NCBI GenBank assembly: GCA_902725215.1
Contig: CACUVI010000002.1
Span: forward strand, 62,001-126,000
Length of the DNA stretch: 64,000 nucleotides
Reading direction: 5' to 3'
DNA from: Rhodospirillaceae bacterium LM-1
GTDB lineage: Bacteria > Pseudomonadota > Alphaproteobacteria > Rhodospirillales > WMHbin7
The position numbers and the translations under genes are program-made. Shown here in pieces: positions 8,840 to 16,854 of the stretch (within the stretch, counting starts at the first letter, position 1; each line of letters starts with the position of its first letter). The notes beneath the pieces were generated by a model. The model ran no database searches, was not told the DNA's origin, and saw only the letters and a program-made list of their open reading frames with translations.

Positions 8840-9486
8840 GTTTCGCTTGGCAACAGCCTGGGGCCCAGAAAACGTCCCAGCAGCGCTATGGCGAAAACGA
8901 TGCCGCCGTGCCAGACCAGAACGACCGGGCTGGCATCGACCGGATGGTGCAGGCGAAGGGCCAGTTCCGCCAGCCCCGCCGAGGCCAGGGCGGCCAGCAG
9001 CAAAGCGCTTTTCGGCGCAAAGATCAGGCCGCGTTTCAGCATAAAGACCATGGCGACCGCCGGAACCAAGCTGCCCAGGGCGATCGACGGAATGCAGGTG
9101 ATGTCGTTGCCGGGATCAAGGCCGCCAGCACCCAGCGCCAGCCAGCTTTGCCAGCAGCCTTGTCCCAACGACCCCAGCCATAGCGACAACGGAATCAGGG
9201 GCAGCCAGGAAGTCCAGCTTGGGCGTCCGGGAACGCTGAGACTGAGCGCCGCGTAGCCCGCCAGCAAGGCGGTGGCCAGCGCCGCCGCTTGTTCCAGAAG
9301 AAAGCCCGGTTCTTTAATCCGTTGCCCCAGTTCCGGGGCCAATCCATCGATGGCGATGATGACGGCCAGATAGGGCGCCGCCAGCAAAAGCCACAGCATC
9401 AAGCGGCGCTCGGGCGGGGCTATTCTTTGCACCGGGCGAAGGTCGGCGCTTAATTGGGCGATCAACTCATTGGTCTGCATGGCCAT
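8836..9486 (-). CDS. NrsF-like (DUF1109) membrane anti-sigma factor
   Basis: The 216-residue product is predicted to span the inner membrane six times after a soluble N-terminus and matches the DUF1109/NrsF layout. NrsF holds the ECF factor SigF inactive in Caulobacter until heavy-metal or oxidative stress. It overlaps the sigma factor gene by about 20 bp, so the pair is co-translated. Cysteines at the end of TM helices (GQGCWQSW and NDITCIPS) are candidate sensing residues, as in NrsF; that role is inferred. An in-frame ATG six bases further in is an equally good start. Confidence 0.85.
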   Translation of the reverse strand: MAMQTNELIAQLSADLRPVQRIAPPERRLMLWLLLAAPYLAVIIAIDGLAPELGQRIKEPGFLLEQAAALATALLAGYAALSLSVPGRPSWTSWLPLIPLSLWLGSLGQGCWQSWLALGAGGLDPGNDITCIPSIALGSLVPAVAMVFMLKRGLIFAPKSALLLAALASAGLAELALRLHHPVDASPVVLVWHGGIVFAIALLGRFLGPRLLPSET

Positions 9487-10048
9487 TTTCCTTCTGGGCC
9501 AGATATTTCCTAAGCCGCGCCATGGCCCTGTGGACGGTAATTTTCAGGGTTGGAACGCTGCGGCCCGTCAAGGCCGATGCTTCCTTCAGCGAAAGCCCTT
9601 GCAGCTTCATCAGCTCCAAGGCTTGGCGCTGACCGGCTGGCAGTTGGGCCAACGCGTCGGCCACGTCGCTTGCAGCCTGTCTTGCATTCCCTTCTTCCTT
9701 CGCTGGCAGCGATTGAAAAGTTACGTGCCAGGGATCGAAGGCGATTTCGTTGGCGCGCAGACGATAGTCGCGGCGCAGCCGGTCGATCAGGCGGTGGCTG
9801 AAGATCGCCATCAGCCAGGGCATGAAAGCGCGTTCAGGGTCATAGGTCTGTCTTGCCGTGTGAACGGAAAGAAGCGTGTCTTGCACGATGTCTTCGGCCA
9901 GATCGGGCGGGCAGCGCTTGTACAGGGCGACGGATCGCAGCAAGGGGGAGACTTCGCCCAGCAAGCGGGCATAGGCCCGTTTGTCGCCCTCTTGCGCCAA
10001 GCGCATCAGGGCGCCCCATTCCCTTTCCTGATCCTGGCTGGCGCGCAT
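9467..10048 (-). CDS. ECF RNA polymerase sigma factor, SigF type
   Basis: The 193-residue product has region 2 (CPPDLAEDIVQDTLLSVHTARQTYDPERAFMPWLMAIFSHRLIDRLRRD) and region 4 (LPAGQRQALELMKLQGLSLKEASALTGRSVPTLKITVHRAMARLR) without sigma 1 or 3. The downstream overlapping membrane gene of the NrsF type identifies it as SigF-like. A promoter of the form used by that sigma group, GTAACC-N16-CGAA, lies in the divergent gap and faces the thioredoxin/ccdA operon. Envelope redox or metal stress control is therefore the best inference. Confidence 0.9.
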   Translation of the reverse strand: MRASQDQEREWGALMRLAQEGDKRAYARLLGEVSPLLRSVALYKRCPPDLAEDIVQDTLLSVHTARQTYDPERAFMPWLMAIFSHRLIDRLRRDYRLRANEIAFDPWHVTFQSLPAKEEGNARQAASDVADALAQLPAGQRQALELMKLQGLSLKEASALTGRSVPTLKITVHRAMARLRKYLAQKENGHADQ

Positions 10049-10087
10049 CGGCGCCAGTGTTCAGGGAAAAAAACTTAAAAACAAGCC

Positions 10088-10113
10088 GTAACCTTTCGAG
10101 AAGAGGCTTCGAA
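10088..10113 (+). promoter_or_regulatory. ECF (SigF-type) promoter for the thioredoxin-ccdA operon
   Basis: GTAACC at 10088-10093 and CGAA at 10110-10113 are separated by exactly 16 bases, the promoter form reported for Caulobacter SigF. It is 53 bp upstream of the thioredoxin-like start codon and faces away from the sigma factor gene. Confidence 0.7.
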
Positions 10114-10165
10114 CCAGTTGGCAATGGGGTATCGCTTCCTTTTGTCACCAGCAAGGAGACCGTCA

Positions 10166-10567
10166 ATGTTCGCAAGATTCCTGACTGCCGCCGCCATCGT
10201 GCTTTTTGGCTTCGGCCAAGCCTTTGCGGCGACGCCCTACGACGCCAAGGCCTTCATGGCCGATCAGGAGGCTGGAAAGGCCGTGCTGATTCACGTCACC
10301 GCGCCCTGGTGCCCAACCTGCACCAAACAGAAACCCACCGTTTCGGCCATCGAGAAGGAAAAGCCCCATCTGATGGTCTATGAAGTCGATTTCGACAGCA
10401 AAAAGGATGTGCTGAAGCAATTCGGCGTCCAGATGCAAAGCACGCTGATCGTCTTTTCCGGCAAGCAGGAAGCTGGCCGCTCGACCGGCGAAACCGATCC
10501 CATGAAAATCCGCGCCCTGATCGACAAGGGCGTGGGCATGGACGCCATGCCCAAGAAGGGCATGTAG
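10166..10567 (+). CDS. Secreted thioredoxin-like protein, CPTC active site
   Basis: The 133-residue product has a signal peptide (MFARFLTAAAIVLFGFGQAFA) and a thioredoxin fold with the active site APWCPTCTKQKP and a cis-proline region near MQSTLIVF. It is likely a periplasmic thiol reductant. AAGGAGA lies six bases before the ATG at 10166, which decides the start against an upstream in-frame ATG. The ccdA-like gene begins two bases after its stop, so the pair probably forms an electron relay from cytoplasmic thioredoxin to a periplasmic substrate, under the SigF-type promoter just upstream. Confidence 0.88.
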   Translation: MFARFLTAAAIVLFGFGQAFAATPYDAKAFMADQEAGKAVLIHVTAPWCPTCTKQKPTVSAIEKEKPHLMVYEVDFDSKKDVLKQFGVQMQSTLIVFSGKQEAGRSTGETDPMKIRALIDKGVGMDAMPKKGM

Positions 10568-10569
10568 GC

Positions 10570-11283
10570 GTGATCGGCGCGGGCAGCCTGGGTCTGGCGG
10601 CCGTGGCGGGAGCGTTGTCCACGCTCTCGCCTTGCGTCTTGCCCTTGTTGCCGGTGCTGATCGGCGGCGCAGCCCAAGGCCACCGTTTGGGACCCTTGGC
10701 CCTGGCTGCCGGCCTGTCCCTGTCCTTCGCTTCGCTTGGCCTCTTTCTGGCCTTGTTCGGTTTTGCGCTTGGCCTTGATGGCAGCCTCTTTCGAAACGGA
10801 GCCGCCGCCCTGATGGCCGTCTTCGGTCTGGTGCTGCTGGTTCCGGCTTTGCAGCGGGGCTTCGCCCAGGCTTTGTCGCCCCTGACAGGCGGCGGCAACG
10901 CGTTGCTGGCCCGCTTTACGCCAGATGGCTTGGGCGGCCAGTTCCTGCTGGGATTGCTGCTGGGGGCCGTCTGGTCGCCCTGCACGGGTCCCACGCTGGG
11001 GGCTGCCGTCGGCTTGGCCGCCCAGGCGGGAAGTGCGGGCGGGGCCGGGCTGATCATGCTGGTCTTCGGCCTGGGGGCGGGATTGCCCCTGGTGCTTCTG
11101 GCCTATGCCTTTCGGGGCGGCGTCCGGCGAATGGCTGGTCTCAGCCGCTTGGCCAAGCCGATCTTAGGGGGCGCTCTGCTGTTCGTGGGCATTCTGGTAT
11201 TGAGCGGCTTGGACAAGGCGCTGGAAACCCGACTCGTGGCCCTGCTTCCCGACTGGCTGATCGATCTGGTGACCCGCTTCTAA
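10570..11283 (+). CDS. ccdA: CcdA/DsbD-type thiol-disulfide transporter
   Basis: The 237-residue product has six predicted membrane helices in two halves, each carrying the redox cysteine motif (LSTLSPCVLPLLP in the first, AVWSPCTGPTLG in the second), as in CcdA. It would move reducing equivalents from the cytoplasm to the periplasm, here to the neighbouring CPTC thioredoxin. The start is GTG at 10570, two bases after the upstream stop, which implies coupled translation. The symbol is by family; specificity for cytochrome c maturation or for repair of oxidised proteins is not settled by the sequence. Confidence 0.85.
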   Translation: MIGAGSLGLAAVAGALSTLSPCVLPLLPVLIGGAAQGHRLGPLALAAGLSLSFASLGLFLALFGFALGLDGSLFRNGAAALMAVFGLVLLVPALQRGFAQALSPLTGGGNALLARFTPDGLGGQFLLGLLLGAVWSPCTGPTLGAAVGLAAQAGSAGGAGLIMLVFGLGAGLPLVLLAYAFRGGVRRMAGLSRLAKPILGGALLFVGILVLSGLDKALETRLVALLPDWLIDLVTRF

Positions 11284-11379
11284 CACCCTGGATTCCTTGA
11301 CTTTCACGGCTTCCTTTGCCAAAGCCAGCGCTTGGCTTTATGAAGAAGGCGGTTTTTCCCCAGATTCGAGGCCAATCCC

Positions 11380-12069
11380 TTGAAAGCCGCCGTCATCGTC
11401 TTCCCCGGCTCTAACTGCGACCGCGATGTGGCGGTCAGTCTCGAGGCTGTCACCGGCGCAAAGCCCCTGATGGCTTGGCACCGGGACACCGAATTGCCGC
11501 GCCTTGATCTCATCGTGGTGCCGGGCGGATTTTCTTACGGCGACTATCTGCGCTCGGGGGCCATGGCGGCCCATTCGCCGATCATGCAGGAAGTGAAGCG
11601 CCGGGCGGAAGCGGGCGTGCATGTGCTGGGCATCTGCAACGGCTTTCAGATATTGACCGAGGCGGGATTGCTGCCGGGCGTGCTGATGCGCAATCGCGGC
11701 CTTAAATTCTGCTGCAAGGACGTGCATCTGACCGTTTCGCGCAACGACACCGCCTTTGCCTCGAAATACCGCAAGGGCCAAGTGATCCGCATTCCCATCG
11801 CCCATGCCGACGGTAATTTCTTCGCCAGCCCCGACATGTTGTCCAGGATCGAGGATGAAGGCCAAGTCGCCTTCCGCTATTGCGACGAGGAAGGCAACCT
11901 GACCGATAGCGCCAATCCCAACGGCTCGCTGAACAACATCGCGGGCGTCTACAACATGCAAGGCAATGTGCTGGGCTTGATGCCGCATCCCGAAAGGCTG
12001 GCCGAGGCCGAGTTGGGCGGCACAGATGGTCGTCCGATGTTCGATTCCTTGCTGGAGGCTTTGAAGTGA
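11380..12069 (+). CDS. purQ: Phosphoribosylformylglycinamidine synthase, glutaminase subunit
   Basis: PurQ supplies ammonia from glutamine for the fourth step of purine synthesis. The 229-residue class I glutamine amidotransferase has the nucleophile motif [10 protein letters not shown] and the catalytic His-Glu in LMPHPERL. The start is TTG at 11380, with CGAGG nine bases upstream; the ATG at 11340 is out of frame. The stop overlaps the GTG of purL by 4 bp (GTGA). A purS gene, needed with this PurQ/short PurL type, is not adjacent: the gene upstream is ccdA. Confidence 0.96.
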   Translation: MKAAVIVFPGSNCDRDVAVSLEAVTGAKPLMAWHRDTELPRLDLIVVPGGFSYGDYLRSGAMAAHSPIMQEVKRRAEAGVHVLGICNGFQILTEAGLLPGVLMRNRGLKFCCKDVHLTVSRNDTAFASKYRKGQVIRIPIAHADGNFFASPDMLSRIEDEGQVAFRYCDEEGNLTDSANPNGSLNNIAGVYNMQGNVLGLMPHPERLAEAELGGTDGRPMFDSLLEALK

Positions 12070-14264
12070 GCCAGATTACCCCAGACGTCATCAAGCAGCA
12101 CGGCTTGTCTGAGTCCGAATACAAGCTGGTTCTCGAAATCATGGGCCGCGAACCCAACCTGACCGAGCTTGGCATTTTCTCGGTCATGTGGAGCGAGCAT
12201 TGCTCGTACAAATCCTCGAAGAAGTGGCTGAAGACCCTGCCCACCAAAGCGCCCTGGGTCATCTGCGGCCCCGGCGAGAATGCGGGCGTCATCGATATCG
12301 GCGACGGGCTGGCTTGCATCTTCAAGATGGAAAGCCACAACCATCCCAGTTTCATCGAACCCTATCAGGGCGCCGCCACGGGTGTGGGCGGCATTTTGCG
12401 TGACGTCTTCACCATGGGGGCGCGCCCCGTCGCCAACATGAACGCGCTGCGTTTCGGTTCGCCCGATCACGCCAAGACCCGTCATCTGGTGTCGGGCGTG
12501 GTGTCGGGCATCGGCGGTTACGGCAATTGCGTGGGCGTGCCGACGGTGGGCGGCGAGTGCGATTTCCATGCCGCCTATAACGGCAACATCCTGGTCAACG
12601 CCATGACCGTTGGCTTGGCTCCTGCCGACCGCATCTTCTATTCGGCGGCGGCTGGCGTGGGCAATCCGGTGGTTTATGTGGGGTCCAAAACCGGGCGCGA
12701 CGGCATTCACGGCGCCACCATGGCATCGGCGGAATTCAATGAAGATTCGGAAGAGAAGCGCCCCACCGTGCAGGTGGGTGATCCCTTTACCGAAAAGCTG
12801 CTGATCGAAGCCTGCATGGAGCTGATGGCCACCGACGTCATCGTCGCCATTCAAGACATGGGTGCTGCGGGTCTGACCTCGTCGTCCTTCGAGATGGCGT
12901 CCAAAGGCGGGCTGGGCATCGAGATGGACCTGGATAAGGTGCCGATGCGCGAAGTGGGCATGTCCGCCTACGAGATCATGCTGTCGGAATCGCAAGAACG
13001 CATGCTGATGGTGTTGAAGCCCGGCAAGGAAGACATCGCCAAGGCGATCTTCGACAAGTGGGAACTGGATTTCGCCATCGTGGGCGTGCTGACCGACACC
13101 AAACATATGGTGCTGAAGCGCCATGGCGAGGTGGTGGCCGACCTGCCCATCGACCCATTGGCGCTGGCCAGCCCCGAATATGACCGGCCCTGGGTGGAAC
13201 CCAAGCTGGCTGCCCCCATCGACGCCAAATCGGTGAAGGCCGTTGCGCCGCTGGAAGCGCTTAAGAAGCTGCTGAACACGCCCGACCTGTGTTCCAAGCG
13301 CTGGATCTACAGCCAGTACGACCATATGGTGATGGGCGATACGGTGGGCAGGCCCGGCGGCGATGCGGGCGTGGTGCGCGTGCACGGCGCCAACAAAGCG
13401 CTGGCGATCACCACCGACTGCACGCCGCGCTATTGCCAAGCCAATCCCTATGAAGGCGGCAAGCAGGCGGTGGCGGAAGCCTGGCGCAATCTGACCGCCG
13501 TGGGGGCTAGGCCGCTGGCCGTCACCGACAACCTCAATTTCGGCAATCCCGAAAAGCCCGAGATCATGGGCCAAATCGTGAAGGCCATTCAGGGCATGGG
13601 CGAAGCCTGCGTGGCGTTGGATTTCCCGGTCGTCTCCGGCAATGTCTCGCTTTACAACGAAACCAACGGCCAAGCCATCCTGCCCACCCCCGCCATCGGC
13701 GCGGTGGGCGTCATCGACCAGTTGGACCAGCGCGTCGGCATCGCCTTCGAGCAGGCGGGCGAAGCGGTGTTGGTGATCGGCGCCACGGCGGGCCATTTGG
13801 GCGCTTCCATTTACGCCCGCGAGATCGGCGGCACGGAAGCGGGGTCGGCACCCGTGGTCGATTTGGCGGTTGAGAGGAAGAACGGCGATTTCGTGCGCGC
13901 CCTGATTACATCTGGCCGCGTCACCGCCTGCCACGACGTGTCGGGCGGCGGGCTGCTGGTCAGTGTCGCCGAAATGGCGATGGCGGGCGGCTTGGGTGTG
14001 ATGCTGGCCAATGAACCCACGACGCTGGCCGAACATGCCTATTGGTTCGGCGAGGATCAGGCCCGCTATGTGTTGGCCGCCACCACTGCGGAAGCAGCGG
14101 CCATCCTGATCGAAGCGGCGCAAGCTGGAATTCCAGCGGCCATGATCGGCACCACTGGCGGCGACGCGCTTCGCCTGGATGCGGCCAGCATTCCCCTGGC
14201 GGAACTGGTGGACGCCCATGAAAGCTGGCTGCCCAACTTCATGAGCGGGCCGGAGAGCAACTAG
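12066..14264 (+). CDS. purL: Phosphoribosylformylglycinamidine synthase subunit PurL
   Basis: This is the ATP-dependent synthetase subunit of FGAR amidotransferase (purine step 4). The 732-residue length fits the short PurL of the PurLQS complex, not the 1300-residue fused enzyme. Visible motifs are [22 protein letters not shown] near the N-terminus, the glycine-rich [26 protein letters not shown], and a second AIRS-like half starting near residue 400. The GTG start overlaps the purQ stop. It ends 80 bp before the toxin-antitoxin genes. Confidence 0.97.
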   Translation: MSQITPDVIKQHGLSESEYKLVLEIMGREPNLTELGIFSVMWSEHCSYKSSKKWLKTLPTKAPWVICGPGENAGVIDIGDGLACIFKMESHNHPSFIEPYQGAATGVGGILRDVFTMGARPVANMNALRFGSPDHAKTRHLVSGVVSGIGGYGNCVGVPTVGGECDFHAAYNGNILVNAMTVGLAPADRIFYSAAAGVGNPVVYVGSKTGRDGIHGATMASAEFNEDSEEKRPTVQVGDPFTEKLLIEACMELMATDVIVAIQDMGAAGLTSSSFEMASKGGLGIEMDLDKVPMREVGMSAYEIMLSESQERMLMVLKPGKEDIAKAIFDKWELDFAIVGVLTDTKHMVLKRHGEVVADLPIDPLALASPEYDRPWVEPKLAAPIDAKSVKAVAPLEALKKLLNTPDLCSKRWIYSQYDHMVMGDTVGRPGGDAGVVRVHGANKALAITTDCTPRYCQANPYEGGKQAVAEAWRNLTAVGARPLAVTDNLNFGNPEKPEIMGQIVKAIQGMGEACVALDFPVVSGNVSLYNETNGQAILPTPAIGAVGVIDQLDQRVGIAFEQAGEAVLVIGATAGHLGASIYAREIGGTEAGSAPVVDLAVERKNGDFVRALITSGRVTACHDVSGGGLLVSVAEMAMAGGLGVMLANEPTTLAEHAYWFGEDQARYVLAATTAEAAAILIEAAQAGIPAAMIGTTGGDALRLDAASIPLAELVDAHESWLPNFMSGPESN

Positions 14265-14297
14265 GAAGCCAAACATCGCATCGACTCACATCAAGAA

Positions 14298-14314
14298 ATG
14301 CGCTATATTCGCAT
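14298..14314. promoter_or_regulatory. Candidate operator of the toxin-antitoxin operon
   Basis: ATGCG at 14298 and CGCAT at 14310 form an inverted repeat around CTATATT, which also looks like a -10 box. It is about 30 bp upstream of the antitoxin ATG, where autorepression by a Phd/YefM-type protein would act. Confidence 0.5.
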
Positions 14315-14344
14315 CTTATTTGATGCTTTGTTGGTGCGTTGGCC

Positions 14345-14623
14345 ATGGACATTACCAAAGACATTCGACCCCTGACCGAGTTTAAGCGGGATACCGGTCG
14401 CTTCATGTCGCACCTCAAGGAAACGGGCCGACCGTCGATCCTGACGGTTAACGGCAAGCCATCGCTGGTCGTCATGGATGCTGGGGCTTGGCAGGACATC
14501 CAGGATCAGATCGAATATGCCAACACGGTCAGCGCCATTCGCAAGGGCTTGCTTCAGGCCAGCGAAGGACAGGGAGCAGATGCGCGGAGCTTCTTCAATC
14601 AACTTGAAGCCGACATTGCATGA
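14345..14623 (+). CDS. Phd/YefM-family antitoxin
   Basis: The 92-residue product begins MDITKDIRPLTEFKRDTGRF, the DNA-binding part of Phd/YefM antitoxins, followed by TGRPSILTVNGKPSLVVMDAGAWQ, the family hallmark. The acidic, flexible C-terminus would wrap the toxin. The ATG at 14345 is chosen over an in-frame TTG six bases earlier. It overlaps the toxin gene by 4 bp (ATGA), the normal order of antitoxin before toxin. Autoregulation through the inverted repeat upstream is inferred. Confidence 0.9.
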   Translation: MDITKDIRPLTEFKRDTGRFMSHLKETGRPSILTVNGKPSLVVMDAGAWQDIQDQIEYANTVSAIRKGLLQASEGQGADARSFFNQLEADIA

Positions 14624-14928
14624 AGCGCTACAGGGTGATCATCACGCCCTTTGCAGCCGACAACATCCGCCAAGCCCACGAATGGTTCGCCGCCGAGAAT
14701 CCTGCATACGCAGTCAAATGGCTGACGGGCATCCGCGATAAAATCCTTGGCCTCGAGAGTTTGCCGGAATCCCACGCGCTCGCGCCGGAAAGCGAGGCTT
14801 TCGATTGCGACATCCGCCAAGTGCTGTATGGGCGCGGAACGCCATGGCGAATCTTCTTTTCCATCGATGGCGATACCGTGCATGTGCTTCACGTCCGCCA
14901 TGGCAGCCGAGACTATTGGCTGCCGTGA
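14620..14928 (+). CDS. RelE/ParE-superfamily toxin
   Basis: The 102-residue basic product has the ParE/RelE fold pattern: YRVIITPFAADNIRQAHEWFAAENPAYAVKW in the N-terminal strand and helices, then a strand-rich C-terminus with RQVLYGRGTPWRIFFSIDGDTVHVLHVRHGSRDYW. The terminal VRHGSRDYW is typical of ParE-like proteins (VRHGARD). The target, gyrase or ribosome-bound mRNA, cannot be told from sequence. It is intact and paired with the antitoxin, so the module is probably functional. Confidence 0.88.
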   Translation: MKRYRVIITPFAADNIRQAHEWFAAENPAYAVKWLTGIRDKILGLESLPESHALAPESEAFDCDIRQVLYGRGTPWRIFFSIDGDTVHVLHVRHGSRDYWLP

Positions 14929-14952
14929 GAGATACAGCAAATCGAATATTCA

Positions 14953-16179
14953 TCAAAACACCATCTCCCCCATCGCCCACAGCCAGCCCACGGCAAACGC
15001 CAAGCTCAGCAGCGTCATCGGGATGCCGGATTTGGCGTGATCCAGGAATCCCAGGCGCACGCCGACCGATTGCGCCCGCTCGGCGACGATGATATTGGCC
15101 AGCGAACCAGTCAGCAGCAGGTTGCCCGACAGCGTGGACAACAGCGCCATGCCATGCAGGGTTCCGGCGTCCGGCACGCCGAATAGCGACAACAACAAAA
15201 TCACGGCGGGCACGTTGCCGATGCTGTTGGACAAGAACAGCATGACCGGCGTCATGACGCTTAAGGAGTCCAGCCGCCAGCCATGATCCTTCAGCAGCGC
15301 CACGCCCGATGCCGCGATGTCCAATTGGGCAAAGGCGCTGGTGACGATGAACAAGCAGGCGATCAGCAACAGCAAATGCCAGTCCACCGATCCGATCATC
15401 TCGCGGCTTGCCATCTTGCGGCTGGCCAGCAAAATGGCGGCGATGGCCAGTGCCGCCAGTTCGCGCGGAAAAGGGGTGGCGAAGGCGGCGATCAGCAGCA
15501 GCACCGAAAGTGCGCCCTTGATGGTGGGCCAGCGCTGCGCGGGTTCGGGCGGGGGCAGCGTATCCCGCGTCAGATGGGCAAGGCTTTTTCGCCATCCCGC
15601 CCAGGTGACGGCGAAAACGCATAATAACGCCAGCAGGCCCGGCACGGCGCAAACGCCGATGAAACGCCAGAAATCCAGCCCGCCCACTTGGCCGATCAGA
15701 ATATTCTGCGGATTGCCGATGACGGTGATGGCCGAACCAGCGTTGGCGGCCCCCGCCAGCGCGATCAGAAAGGGGCGGGGGTCAAGGCCGCGTTCGCGAG
15801 CACCCACGGCCAGAATGGGGGCCATGGCGAAAACCACGATGTCGTTGGCGAGAATGGCCGACAATCCGCCCGCCACCGCCACGGTGAGTGCCAGCAGAAC
15901 CACCGGATGGCCTTGCGCGCCAGCGATCCTTGCCGCCGCATAGCGATAGAAACCAGCGCCCTGAAACTGTGCCGAGACGATCATCAGTCCGAACAGCAGC
16001 AGCAAGGTGGGCAGATCGATGCGCGATCCCAAACTGTCCACCGGCACAGCGCCAACGGCCAGCAGCAGCACGCCAGCGAAGAGGGCGATGCCGGTGCGGT
16101 CCAGCCTCAGACCCGGCACGCGGCCCGCAGCCATGCCGAGATAGGTGGCCAGAAAGACAAGAAGAATCAGGGCGTCCAT
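14953..16179 (-). CDS. ArsB/SLC13-type anion transporter
   Basis: The 408-residue inner-membrane protein has about eleven predicted helices and the ion-transporter superfamily features: the first repeat motif AILANDIVVFAMAPIL and ITVIGNPQNILIG, and the second SNSIGNVPAVILLLSLFG with a following NLLLTGSLANIIVAERA. Such proteins carry arsenite, sulfate, dicarboxylates or act as Na+/H+ antiporters, and the substrate is not evident. An ATG at 16179 is preferred to the in-frame TTG at 16188. It is transcribed alone and convergent with the toxin gene. Confidence 0.85.
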   Translation of the reverse strand: MDALILLVFLATYLGMAAGRVPGLRLDRTGIALFAGVLLLAVGAVPVDSLGSRIDLPTLLLLFGLMIVSAQFQGAGFYRYAAARIAGAQGHPVVLLALTVAVAGGLSAILANDIVVFAMAPILAVGARERGLDPRPFLIALAGAANAGSAITVIGNPQNILIGQVGGLDFWRFIGVCAVPGLLALLCVFAVTWAGWRKSLAHLTRDTLPPPEPAQRWPTIKGALSVLLLIAAFATPFPRELAALAIAAILLASRKMASREMIGSVDWHLLLLIACLFIVTSAFAQLDIAASGVALLKDHGWRLDSLSVMTPVMLFLSNSIGNVPAVILLLSLFGVPDAGTLHGMALLSTLSGNLLLTGSLANIIVAERAQSVGVRLGFLDHAKSGIPMTLLSLAFAVGWLWAMGEMVF

Positions 16180-16279
16180 GCGGCCCAAAGATACACTTTG
16201 TTACGCAGGCCACAAACCCAAGAAACATTCGCCTGATAAGGTCCGCCATCTTTCAACGACAAAGCGCGAGCTTAACAAC

Positions 16280-16813
16280 ATGATTGCGACAACTTACGCG
16301 CCAGCCAAGAAGACCTTCCTGGCCAGCTATGCCACTCAACTGACCATCGCCACCTTTTTTGTGGTCGGCGCAACCGGCCTGCTCATCTTCTTTCATATCG
16401 GCGACAAATATCTGAAGTCGGCACATGAATGGCTGAGCATGGCCTTCATGTTGGCGGCGGTTCTGCATGTCGCTAGGCACTGGAAGGGGTTTATGAACCT
16501 GCTGAGATCGAAACGTGCATGGGCGCTTTCGGGGGCGGCGGCGCTGGCCTTGGGCGCATTCATGCTGTCGGCTTCGCTGGGACCGTCGCTTGGCGGCAAT
16601 CCGATGAAAGCCATGGTGGATGTGACGGCCAAGGCGCCCCTGGAAAGTCTGGCGCCGATGATGGGGATCGAACCCAGCCAACTGGTTCAGCGTTTGGAAG
16701 CGGGCGGGGTCCAGGTCGCCAGCCCTTCGCAACCCCTGGAAGATATCGCCAGAAGCCAGGGCAAGGACTTGGCGCAGCTTTACGGGCTTATTCTGAAGCC
16801 TGCCGACAAATAA
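16280..16813 (+). CDS. DUF4405 membrane protein, cytochrome b-like
   Basis: The 177-residue product has three hydrophobic helices. The second carries spaced histidines (SAHEWLSMAFMLAAVLHVARHWKGF), the pattern of DUF4405 proteins thought to bind heme b. The third is followed by a soluble tail that ends in LEDIARSQGKDLAQLYGLI, a helical repeat-like segment seen in several membrane redox proteins. The ATG at 16280 is chosen because upstream in-frame sequence overlaps the divergent transporter gene. Function unknown; a membrane electron-transfer role is inferred from the His pattern. Confidence 0.7.
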   Translation: MIATTYAPAKKTFLASYATQLTIATFFVVGATGLLIFFHIGDKYLKSAHEWLSMAFMLAAVLHVARHWKGFMNLLRSKRAWALSGAAALALGAFMLSASLGPSLGGNPMKAMVDVTAKAPLESLAPMMGIEPSQLVQRLEAGGVQVASPSQPLEDIARSQGKDLAQLYGLILKPADK

Positions 16814-16854
16814 GCGATTTAATATCGGATCGGGCATGGCTTATATTGCCGCCC

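Noticed and set aside
11949-14276. A 775-codon open frame antisense to purL
   Set aside because: It mirrors purL in the complementary frame, a common artefact in GC-rich DNA; the product is His/Ala-rich with no domain or ribosome binding site.
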